DNA from: Diplonema papillatum
Lineage: Eukaryota > Euglenozoa > Diplonemea > Diplonemida > Diplonemidae
Assembly (NCBI GenBank): GCA_030068145.1
Contig: JAPJBO010000190.1
Coordinates: 186,001 to 250,000 of the forward strand
Length of the DNA stretch: 64,000 nucleotides
Direction: 5' to 3'
Made by a program: the position numbers and the translations under genes. Numbering within the stretch: position 1 is the first letter of the stretch; each line of letters opens with the position of its first letter. Shown here piece after piece: positions 54,524 through 64,000 of this stretch. The notes under the pieces are model-generated. The model saw only the letters and a list, made by a program, of their open reading frames with translations. It ran no database searches and was not told the DNA's origin.

Positions 54524-56360
54524 CATGCAGGGTCAAAACCTTGTGTCTTTTTAAAACGCTCCCGCGGGGCCGATGGAGCCCTAAAAAATTTTTCGGAAAA
54601 AAAAAATTTGCTTAACTTCCTCAAAAATTACTGCAGAGTTTGTTCCAAACTTTTAAAATTCAAAAAATGGTGTGATCCACCCTGGAGTTTTTCCGGGTTT
54701 GTGCCGGGTTTGTACCGGGGGGGGGGGGTCCGGGTTTTTTATTTTTGTCTCCCCAGCACCCGCTAGCACCCTTGGTCGTGGAGATTTCAGGCTTCGCGGT
54801 GGATTTTGCCACGTTTCATGATCGTCTGGTGCTCGTGGGGGTTTGTCCCGCTCTTTGCGGTCCCTCGCCCTTCTGTTATGTTCCACCTATGGGCTTCGGT
54901 ATCGTGAATATTTTGTCGGTTTGAGGCCCCTTCTGTAGCTTGGAAAACGGAAAGAGAAGCAGCATCTCCATCGGATCAGAACGAGGGACAGAAGTTCCCA
55001 CGCTCAACCCGCTCGGCTGTGCCATCGGAACAGAAGTCGGCAACAAGCGGGCGGGTTCCCCGCCCATCACGTACAACCGGTTTTCCCTCGCCTAGAAGGT
55101 GCTGTCGGATGGCTTAAGATGGCCTGAGCAGACTGCTACCTTTGGTTCCGCATCCTTTCAAACTGTGGCTGACCAAGCCGCTGTTTGAGCTCTGCAGGGG
55201 TTTGATGCACTCCGAAATGCGGGTACCAACAACCCCGGCAGCTGGGAGGAATGGCTACCGAGCATGGGTGCGTGGCGTTCGTGGACGCGCAACTGCGTGC
55301 AAACAAGCGTCACGTAATTAGCAGAGACAGTTCTGCAGTGGAGTTAGCATTAGCTCAATGTGTCGGGAGCAGTAGTTGTCGACTGAAAAGTAAGCACGTA
55401 CCGCGGATGCAGAACATCGATGCAGACGATGAGTGCCGTAAATGCAGGCATTCGAGGCCGTTCTGCGAGCAGGCAAGATGGCAAGCGAGAGAGCGTGCCG
55501 TACCTCAGGCAGGTCGCTCGAAAACGGGGACCCGAAATGGAAGATTCACCCCCAGGAACAATACCCAGCGGACTGGAAGCGCAGGCAGGCCCGGATGGAA
55601 GCATGAGGTGAAGCAGAAGAGACAGAGGAGCGGAGAAACGGGGCCGCACCAGTGGCAGACCCGGACGTTGGGGTTAAACAATTGAAGAAGAAGTGTAAAG
55701 ACGAGGAAACACCGACTCGGGCATACCGGCCGAGAACAGCCAATCATGGAACCCAGGGCACAAGGGAGGCTACGGCGCGGTGGTGAAGTAACGCTCGCTC
55801 GCTAGCATCCGGCAAGAGCCAGCATGACACACGAATTTGGAAATGATGCTTCATTTGGAAACAGCGAGGGCAGAGGGTTAATCTGCTTGTACTAGGCTCC
55901 TCGGTTCCCGTAGTATCGGGGGAGTTTGAGGCAATTGCTGGCTGGTGGTCGGTTGTAGTCCGTTGTGTCAAGCACAACCGGGCTTGCCCTCTGGAGGCTT
56001 TGGAAAATAGTGGTTCCTGTCTGTCAGCGATGTGCATTCAGCGCTGCAATGGCAAAGCATTCCGGGTACCTTCTGCGGTGGACCTACACTTTCGGTGCCG
56101 CCTTACATATTAATTGGTGTTGGTTTTTACTCGACAGGACCCTGGTGCAGTCGGTTTAGCTTGATTGCAGCGAGCACCTGCCATAACCTGAAGGGTTGGT
56201 GCAAAATAAAAAATCGGACCCCCCTTGAGTTTTTCCAGGTTTGTGCCAGTTTTGTGCCGGGTTTGCACCAGGCATATGGATCACACCAAAAAACCCAATT
56301 TTTTTCCGGAATTTTTTTTTTGGCCATTTCCAAAAAGACACAAGGTTTTGACCCTGCATG
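54524..56360 (+). mobile_element. MITE family A, copy 3, interrupted by a nested element
   Basis: The left part 54524-54666 (start CATGCAGGGTCAAAACC) and the right part 56285-56360 (ending GACCCTGCATG) together make one full MITE. The break falls in the AATTCAAAAAA stretch, where the nested 1.6-kb element sits. Flanks ATAA and TTAA agree at three of four bases. Confidence 0.85.
54667..56284. mobile_element. 1.6-kb inverted-repeat element nested in MITE copy 3
   Basis: The ends are a perfect 12-bp inverted repeat, TGGTGTGATCCA and TGGATCACACCA. Subterminal regions are also inverted and similar: GGGGGTCCG-x-TTTTTTATTTT and CCGGGTTTGTG / CACAAACCTGG motifs. The break point in the host MITE is A-rich, consistent with a short A-run target duplication. 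No transposase is visible inside, so it is probably non-autonomous. Confidence 0.8.
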
Positions 56361-56814
56361 TTAAACACTTTACATTTCACCCACCACAACCACTACCCCT
56401 GGATCATGGTGTATGCTTGGAAAGTCACACCAGTGCGGCCATATTCGGGTCGTTGATTCCCCCAATAAATCAGCAGAATCATCTCTCCTGCTATTCTAGC
56501 TGTGTCATAAACTCGAAAGGGAAGAGAAATGCGAAGCAACGGGCTGGTAAACACAATAACAAACGAAGTGGAATAACGAGAAAGCCTTGCGAACAACAAG
56601 GTCGCATCCCGCCTCCACTACTCCGGCCCTGTGAGAAAGCTCCACACCGCAAGTGTAACCTTCTCCTTGTTTTCCTTTGTCATCCTCGTTGGAGGAATCC
56701 GTGATGGCAAGTCGGCGGGATTGGATGCTGACTTTACCCACTCGAGTGAGAATGCACATCTTCGGTCTTGCAAATACTGCAGGGCCCCAACGACGGAGTC
56801 GTTCAGGGCAGGTC
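56361..56814. other. spacer without a supported feature
   Basis: About 450 bp of unique sequence between the nested MITE and the diverged monomers. Confidence 0.4.
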
Positions 56815-57012
56815 TTTAGTCACAGTCGCACAAGGCATTTTACCAGGAAAATTCTTTAGTCACAGTCGCGATTGTGAGTCATGGCATTTTCAATGAAAAT
56901 CTTTAGTCACAGACGCGATTGTGACCTTTAACATTTTCACTATGAAAATCTTTAGTCACAGTCACAATGCAAAATCTTGCTGTACCTTGGAAAAACCTTT
57001 AGTCACAGTCGC
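56815..57012 (-). repeat. diverged retrotransposon monomers (second type)
   Basis: Four to five units of CTTTAGTCACAGTCGCGATT plus GTGA and a MAATGAAAAT end, oriented like the minus-strand element. The outermost unit (read on the minus strand ATGCCTTGTGCGACTGTGAC then TAAAGACCTGCCC) parallels the terminal monomer of the full element. Confidence 0.75.
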
Positions 57013-57159
57013 ACATTGGGGAAAAAAAAATTTGCTCAACATCATCAAAAATTACTACAGAGTTTGTTCCAAAATTTTAAAATTCAAAAAACCCATTTTT
57101 TTTCTGGAAACAAAATTTTGGCCATTTCCAAAAAGACACAAGGTTTTGACCCTGCATGA
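57013..57159 (+). mobile_element. MITE family A, copy 4, left end missing
   Basis: Begins in the GGAAAAAAAAATTTGCTCAAC part of the interior and runs to the intact right end GACCCTGCATG. Confidence 0.85.
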
Positions 57160-57544
57160 TAGGGGTCACATGGGGGTCATATGGTGGTCATATGGGGGTC
57201 ATATAGGGGTCATATAGGGGTCATATAGGGGTCATATGGGGGTCATATGGGGGTCATATAGGGGTCATATGGGGGTCATATAGGGGTCATATCATGCAGG
57301 GTCAAAACCTTGTGTCTTTTTGAAAATGGCAAAAAAAAATTTTCCGGAAAAAAATTGGGTTTTTTGAATTTTAAAAGTTTGGAACAAACTCTGCAGTAAT
57401 TTTTGAGGAAGTTGAGCAAAATTTTTTTTTTCCAAAAAAATTTTTAGGGCTCCATCGGCTCCGCAGGAGCGTTTTAAAAAGACACAAGGTTTTGACCCTG
57501 CATGATATGGGGGGTCATATGGTGGTCATATAGGGGTCATATAG
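57160..57544 (+). repeat. GGGGTCATAT minisatellite interrupted by a MITE
   Basis: Units of 10-12 bp (GGGGTCATAT with A, T or G links) fill 57160-57292 and resume at 57505-57544 on the other side of the MITE. Confidence 0.9.
57293..57504 (-). mobile_element. MITE family A, complete copy 5 (212 bp, inverted, 4-bp TSD)
   Basis: Same termini as copy 1, interior in reverse orientation, flanked by ATAT at 57289-57292 and 57505-57508. It is inserted inside the GGGGTCATAT minisatellite. Confidence 0.93.
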
Positions 57545-60500
57545 GGGACAACCCTCAAACGCCAGTTTTGATGATCGAAAAAAGTGGGACAACCCTCAAA
57601 CGTCAGTATTGGTGATCCAAAAAAGTGGGACAACCCTCAAACGTCAGTCTTGATGATCGAAAAAGTGGGACAACCCTCAAACGTCAGTTTTAGTGATCCA
57701 AAAAAGTGGGACAACCCTCAAACGTCAGTTTGGTGATCGAAAAAAGTGGGACAACCCTCAAACGTCAGTATTGGTGATCCAAAAAAGTGGGACAACCCTC
57801 AAACGTCAGTTTGATGATCGAAAAAAGTGGGACAACCCTCAAACGTCAGTATTGGTGATCCAAAAAAGTGGGACAACCCTCAAACGTCAGTTTTGGTGAT
57901 CCAAAAAAGTGGGACAACCCTCAAACGTCAGTATTGGTGATCGAAAAAAGTGGGACAACCCTCAAACGTCAGTATTGGTGATCCAAAAAAGTGGGACAAC
58001 CCTCAAACGTCAGTTTTGTGATCGAAAAAAGTGGGACAACCCTCAAACGTCAGTATTGGTGATCCAAAAAAGTGGGACAACCCTCAAACGTCAGTTTTGG
58101 TGATCGAAAAAAGTGGGACAACCCTCAAACGTCAGTTTTAGTGATCGAAAAAAGTGGGACAACCCTCAAACGTCAGTATTGGTGATCCAAAAAAGTGGGA
58201 CAACCCTCAAACGTCAGTTTTGGTGATCGAAAAAAGTGGGACAACCCTCAAACGTTAGTATTGGTGATCCAAAAAAGTGGGACAACCCTCAAACGTCAGT
58301 TTTGGTGATCGAAAAAAGTGGGACAACCCTCAAACGTCAGTATTGGTGATCCAAAAAAGTGGGACAACCCTCAAACGTCAGTTTTGGTGATCGAAAAAAG
58401 TGGGACAACCCTCAAACGTCAGTATTGGTGATCCAAAAAAGTGGGACAACCCTCAAACGTCAGTATTGGTGATCGAAAAAAGTGGGACAACCCTCAAACG
58501 TCAGTATTGGTGATCCAAAAAAGTGGGACAACCCTCAAACGTCAGTATTGGTGATCCAAAAAAGTGGGACAACCCTCAAACGTCAGTTTTGGTGATCGAA
58601 AAAAGTGGGACAACCCTCAAACGTCAGTATTGGTGATCCAAAAAAGTGGGACAACCCTCAAACGTCAGTTTTAGTGATCGAAAAAAGTGGGACAACCCTC
58701 AAACATCAGTATTGATGATCCAAAAAGTGGGACAACCCTCAAACGTCAGTTTTGGTGATCGAAAAAAGTGGGACAACCCTCAAACATCAGTATTGGTGAC
58801 CCAAAAAAGTGGGACAACCCTCAAACGTCAGTTTTGGTGATCGAAAAAAGTGGGACAACCCTCAAACGTCAGTATTGGTGATCCAAAAAAGTGGGACAAC
58901 CCTCAAACGTCAGTATTGGTGATCCAAAAAAGTGGGACAACCCTCAAACGTCAGTATTGGTGACCCAAAAAAGTGGGACAACCCTCAAACGTCAGTATTG
59001 GTCGAAAAAAGTGGGACAACCCTCAAACGTCAGTATTGGTGATCGAAAAAAGTGGGACAACCCTCAAACGTCAGTATTGGTGATCCAAAAAAGTGGGACA
59101 ACCCTCAAACGTCAGTATTGGTGATCCAAAAAAGTGGGACAACCCTCAAACGTCAGTATTGGTGATCCAAAAAAGTGGGACAACCCTCAAACGTCAGTAT
59201 TGGTGATCGAAAAAAGTGGGACAACCCTCAAACGTCAGTATTGGTGATCCAAAAAAGTGGGACAACCCTCAAACGTCAGTATTGGTGATCGAAAAAAGTG
59301 GGACAACCCTCAAACGTCAGTTTTGGTGATCCAAAAAAGTGGGACAACCCTCAAACGTCAGTATTGGTGATCCAAAAAAGTGGGACAACCCTCAAACGTC
59401 AGTTTTGGTGATCCAAAAAAGTGGGACAACCCTCAAACGTCAGTTTTGGTGATCGAAAAAAGTGGGACAACCCTCAAACGTCAGTTTTGGTGATCCAAAA
59501 AAGTGGGACAACCCTCAAACGTCAGTATTGGTGATCCAAAAAAGTGGGACAACCCTCAAACGTCAGTTTTGGTGATCGAAAAAAGTGGGACAACCCTCAA
59601 ACGTCAGTATTGGTGATCCAAAAAAGTGGGACAACCCTCAAACGTCAGTTTTGGTGATCGAAAAAAGTGGGACAACCCTCAAACGTCAGTATTGGTGATC
59701 CAAAAAAGTGGGACAACCCTCAAACGTCAGTTTTGGTGATCGAAAAAAGTGGGACAACCCTCAAACGTCAGTATTGGTGATCCAAAAAAGTGGGACAACC
59801 CTCAAACGTCAGTTTTGGTGATCGAAAAAAGTGGGACAACCCTCAAACGTCAGTATTGGTGATCCAAAAAAGTGGGACAACCCTCAAACATCAGTATTGA
59901 TGATCCAAAAAAGTGGGACAACCCTCAAACGTTAGTATCGGTGATCCAAAAAAGTGGGACAACCCTCAAACGTCAGTATTGGTGATCCAAAAAAGTGGGA
60001 CAACCCTCAACCTCAGTTTTAGTGATCGAAAAAAGTGGGACAACCCTCAAACATTAGTATTGATGATCCAAAAAGTGGGACAACCCTCAAACGTCAGTTT
60101 TGGTGATCGAAAAAAGTGGGACAACCCTCAAACATCAGTATTGGTGACCCAAAAAAGTGGGACAACCCTCAAACATCAGTTTTGGTGATCGAAAAAAGTG
60201 GGACAACCCTCAAACGTCAGTATTGGTGATCCAAAAAAGTGGGACAACCCTCAAACGTCAGTTTTGGTGATCCAAAAAAGTGGGACAACCCTCAAACGTC
60301 AGTATTGGTGATCGAAAAAAGTGGGACAACCCTCAAACGTCAGTATTGGTGATCCAAAAAAGTGGGACAACCCTCAAACGTCAGTTTTGGTGATCGAAAA
60401 AAGTGGGACAACCCTCAAACGTCAGTATTGGTGATCCAAAAAAGTGGGACAACCCTCAAACGTCAGTATTGGTGATCCAAAAAAGTGGGACAACCCTCAA

Positions 60501-62912
60501 ACATCAGTATTGGTGATCCAAAAAAGTGGGACAACCCTCAAACGTCAGTATTGGTGATCCAAAAAAGTGGGACAACCCTCAAACGTCAGTATTGGTGATC
60601 CAAAAAAGTGGGACAACCCTCAAACGTCAGTATTGGTGATCCAAAAAAGTGGGACAACCCTCAAACGTCAGTTTTAGTGATCGAAAAAAGTGGGACAACC
60701 CTCAAACGTCAGTATTGGTGATCCAAAAAGTGGGACAACCCTCAAACGTCAGTTTTGATGATCGAAAAAAGTGGGACAACCCTCAAACATCAGTATTGGT
60801 GATCCAAAAAAGTGGGACAACCCTCAAACGTCAGTTTTGGTGATCGAAAAAAGTGGGACAACCCTCAAACGTCAGTTTTGGTGATCCAAAAAAGTGGGAC
60901 AACCCTCAAACGTCAGTTTTGGTGATCGAAAAAAGTGGGACAACCCTCAAACGTCAGTATTGGTGATCCAAAAAAGTGGGACAACCCTCAAACGTCAGTA
61001 TTGGTGATCCAAAAAAGTGGGACAACCCTCAAACGTCAGTTTTGGTGATCGAAAAAAGTGGGACAACCCTCAAACGTCAGTATTGGTGATCCAAAAAAGT
61101 GGGACAACCCTCAAACGTCAGTATTGGTGATCCAAAAAAGTGGGACAACCCTCAAACGTCAGTTTTGGTGATCGAAAAAAGTGGGACAACCCTCAAACGT
61201 CAGTATTGGTGATCCAAAAAAGTGGGACAACCCTCAAACGTCAGTTTTGGTGATCGAAAAAAGTGGGACAACCCTCAAACGTCAGTATTGGTGATCCAAA
61301 AAAGTGGGACAACCCTCAAACGTCAGTATTGGTGATCCAAAAAAGTGGGACAACCCTCAAACGTCAGTATTGGTGATCCAAAAAAGTGGGACAACCCTCA
61401 AACGTCAGTATTGGTGATCGAAAAAAGTGGGACAACCCTCAAACGTCAGTATTGGTGATCCAAAAAAGTGGGACAACCCTCAAACGTCAGTATTGGTGAT
61501 CCAAAAAAGTGGGACAACCCTCAAACATCAGTATCGGTGATCCAAAAAAGTGGGACAACCCTCAAACGTCAGTATTGGTGATCCAAAAAAGTGGGACAAC
61601 CCTCAAACGTCAGTATTGGTGATCGAAAAAAGTGGGACAACCCTCAAACGTCAGTATTGGTGATCCAAAAAGTGGGACAACCCTCAAACGTCAGTTTTGG
61701 TGATCGAAAAAAGTGGGACAACCCTCAAACGTCAGTATTGGTGACCCAAAAAAGTGGGACAACCCTCAAACGTCAGTTTTGGTGATCGAAAAAAGTGGGA
61801 CAACCCTCAAACGTCAGTTTTGGTGATCCAAAAAAGTGGGACAACCCTCAAACGTCAGTATTGGTGATCCAAAAAAGTGGGACAACCCTCAAACGTCAGT
61901 TTTGGTGATCGAAAAAAGTGGGACAACCCTCAAACGTCAGTATTGGTGACCCAAAAAAGTGGGACAACCCTCAAACGTCAGTTTTGGTGATCGAAAAAAG
62001 TGGGACAACCCTCAAACGTCAGTATTGGTGATCGAAAAAAGTGGGACAACCCTCAAACGTCAGTATTGGTGATCCAAAAAAGTGGGACAACCCTCAAACG
62101 TCAGTATTGGTGATCCAAAAAAGTGGGACAACCCTCAAACGTCAGTATTGGTGATCCAAAAAAGTGGGACAACCCTCAAACGTCAGTTTTGGTGATCGAA
62201 AAAAGTGGGACAACCCTCAAACGTCAGTATTGGTGATCCAAAAAAGTGGGACAACCCTCAACCTCAGTTTTAGTGATCGAAAAAAGTGGGACAACCCTCA
62301 AACATCAGTATTGGTGATCCAAAAAAGTGGGACAACCCTCAAACGTCAGTTTTGGTGATCGAAAAAAGTGGGACAACCCTCAAACGTCAGTATTGGTGAC
62401 CCAAAAAAGTGGGACAACCCTCAAACGTCAGTTTTGGTGATCGAAAAAAGTGGGACAACCCTCAAACGTCAGTATTGGTGATCCAAAAAAGTGGGACAAC
62501 CCTCAAACGTCAGTTTTGGTGATCGAAAAAAGTGGGACAACCCTCAAACGTCAGTATTGGTGACCCAAAAAAGTGGGACAACCCTCAAACGTCAGTTTTG
62601 GTGATCCAAAAAAGTGGGACAACCCTCAAACGTCAGTATTGGTGATCCAAAAAAGTGGGACAACCCTCAAACGTCAGTTTTGGTGATCGAAAAAAGTGGG
62701 ACAACCCTCAAACGTCAGTATTGGTGATCCAAAAAAGTGGGACAACCCTCAAACGTCAGTTTTGGTGATCGAAAAAAGTGGGACAACCCTCAAACGTCAG
62801 TATTGGTGATCCAAAAAAGTGGGACAACCCTCAAACGTCAGTATTGGTGACCCAAAAAAGTGGGACAACCCTCAAACGTCAGTATTGGTGATCCAAAAAG
62901 GTGGGACAACCC
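57545..62912 (+). repeat. 41-bp satellite array, ~130 copies
   Basis: About 5.4 kb of head-to-tail units made of GTGGGACAACCCTCAAACGT plus CAGTATTGGTGATCCAAAAAA. Two dominant variants, GTATTGGTGATCC and GTTTTGGTGATCG, often alternate, suggesting an 82-bp higher-order unit over parts of the array. A few units lose one A or a short block. Three units (123 bp) keep one reading frame open, giving spurious WDNPQTSV-type frames. There are no spacers of variable sequence, so it is not a CRISPR array. Confidence 0.98.
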
Positions 62913-63246
62913 CAGTTTTTGTTGTCTGAAAAGTGGTCTAGCTGTAGATTTCTAAGTGAGAAACAACAACAGGATTGTTGGAATGGGGTTGAAAAGTTAA
63001 TTGGAAAACCCGTACCGTTTGGGCGGGGGCGTAGCCCCCCGCACCCCCCTATTTTTCATGTTTTTTTGGCGGGGTATTTGAAAAAGTTCTGGAAAACTCG
63101 CGGATAACACCAATCTGGAGTGATTCCAGAATTCTGAAAAACCGGACCCTCCTGGGGGGAAAAGGTGGGTCCCCCACCCCCCCCTATAAATGGTGGGTTG
63201 GTGGCCCGCTCAGGAAAAAATCTGTGCTCCCCAAGAGAATGTAAAA

Positions 63247-63459
63247 ATGTCGGAGCACCTCGATAGCATGAGGGAGCACCTGGCCGACGCCTTCACGAAC
63301 ACTTGTTGGTACGTACAGTCAGTACTCGTCAAACCGGGTGGAGAACCACAACAACGTGGTCATGAAGGCTTCGAGAAGCTCGAAGCGCGATTGAAAGCTT
63401 TGAACTTCTTTGCGACTACACGCAAGGCCTATTTGCACGGAGGCGAGAATTGCTGGTGA
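63247..63459 (+). CDS. hypothetical small ORF
   Basis: 70 residues from an ATG at 63247 (MSEHLDSMREHLADAFTNTC start) to TGA. It lies about 65 bp downstream of a TATA-like box, which is the main reason to list it. Composition is protein-like with a helical N-terminus, but no family is recognised; it could be a first exon or a chance frame. It would be the only non-transposon gene on the plus strand. Confidence 0.25.
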   Translation: MSEHLDSMREHLADAFTNTCWYVQSVLVKPGGEPQQRGHEGFEKLEARLKALNFFATTRKAYLHGGENCW

Positions 63460-63544
63460 TATTCAGACAAAAGGTGCCGAAAGCAGGCTTCAAACTCGGC
63501 CGTCTTGTATGCACACGGGGGGCTCAGGGCCACATTCATTGCGA

Positions 63545-63716
63545 ATGTGTTCGTGGTGTCGGCCGCAGGAGTCTTCCAAAGAGAGTAAAAGAGTGAAAGA
63601 GTACCTACAGTTTTGAGTAGAGAAGAGAACGAGTGTAAAAGAACGGAGGTAGCACGAACTACTAGACCGGCGGAGGCTACTGCCTCAAAACCAGCACCAA
63701 TAACAACGACCCCCCC
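63545..63716 (-). repeat. third copy of the ~190-bp dispersed repeat, inverted
   Basis: Read on the minus strand it matches 12628-12815: GGGGGGTCGTTG, TTGGTGCTGGTTTTG, GTGCTACCTCCGTTCTTTTA, CACTCGTTCTC and the end GGCCGACACCACGAA. Confidence 0.8.
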
Positions 63717-64000
63717 CATGTTGAACTACGGGGGAACTACGGAGAACTGGCCCACCGACCACACCATTAATTTATCTCCAAAACCATATCCTAGGAGAAT
63801 AGGTCTCCCTGGATAGTAGGTCTACCCCCCCTTAAGTTGCCGAAGCAGCCGACACGCGGCTGCAAGACGACAACAGAGTGCTGCCGCAATAGTCACGGTG
63901 TCTAGACCTCGGGATGCCAACGTGCGAGCACTGCAGTCGACACGCGGACTTGCGGAGCCGAAGGCCCAAACTGTGTGTCGGAAGGAGCACCACCGGGCTG

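Larger units (their letters stand above)
62913..64000. other. region after the satellite
   Basis: It contains a TATA-like CCCTATAAATGG at about 63180, a short plus-strand frame (next entry) and an inverted dispersed repeat. Nothing else supported. Confidence 0.4.

Noticed and set aside
57545..62912. Regular repeats suggesting a CRISPR array
   Set aside because: The 41-bp units abut with no unique spacers and no cas genes; it is a satellite in eukaryotic DNA.

Overview
This is nuclear DNA of a eukaryote, most likely a microbial one (alga or other protist). The evidence is spliced genes for eukaryotic proteins, among them an ALIX/Bro1 protein, an eIF4E2-like cap-binding protein, RTEL1, PMS2, the RNA polymerase subunit Rpb12 and a mitochondrial ATP synthase beta subunit with a presequence. 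Selenium-free, bacterial-style operons, tRNAs and rRNAs were not seen. I cannot fix the lineage from sequence alone.

Layout. 1-12.3 kb is a housekeeping block read entirely from the minus strand: a CLC chloride channel/antiporter (cut by the window edge), RTEL1 helicase, RPB12 and a four-exon ALIX. 12.4-16.4 kb is gene-poor and holds minisatellites and dispersed repeats. 16.46-17.50 kb is a small hAT transposon with perfect 8-bp target duplications. 17.7-21.8 kb is a five-exon eIF4E2-like gene whose introns are filled by a 127-bp and a 21-bp tandem array. 23.2-26.0 kb is the four-exon ATP synthase beta gene. 26.6-30.6 kb holds PMS2 and an unrecognised 236-residue ORF. 30.6-36.3 kb shows nothing I can support as a gene. 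36.3-39.7 kb holds a kelch-repeat protein and a degenerate ADP/ATP-carrier-like protein.

41-64 kb is a transposon and satellite graveyard. It contains a transposase remnant split by a 211-bp MITE whose removal restores the frame; a PHD-like fragment; a complete 6.4-kb non-LTR retrotransposon (RT plus zinc knuckle plus restriction-like endonuclease) with a 2A-like motif; and a 5'-truncated inverted copy of the same element. The full element carries tandem 38-40-bp promoter-like monomers that face a mirror-image monomer array across a GT-rich spacer. Further on are a 1.6-kb inverted-repeat element nested in another MITE, and a 5.4-kb array of about 130 copies of a 41-bp satellite.

Two general properties stand out. 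Every host gene I could support (ten recognised or well-modelled genes plus a hypothetical one) lies on the minus strand. Eleven of thirteen inferred introns begin GTRTG (mostly GTATGC or GTGTGC) rather than GTRAGT. The genes are ordinary cell-maintenance functions (ESCRT, cap binding, mismatch repair, telomere/recombination helicase, oxidative phosphorylation) and show no common pathway.
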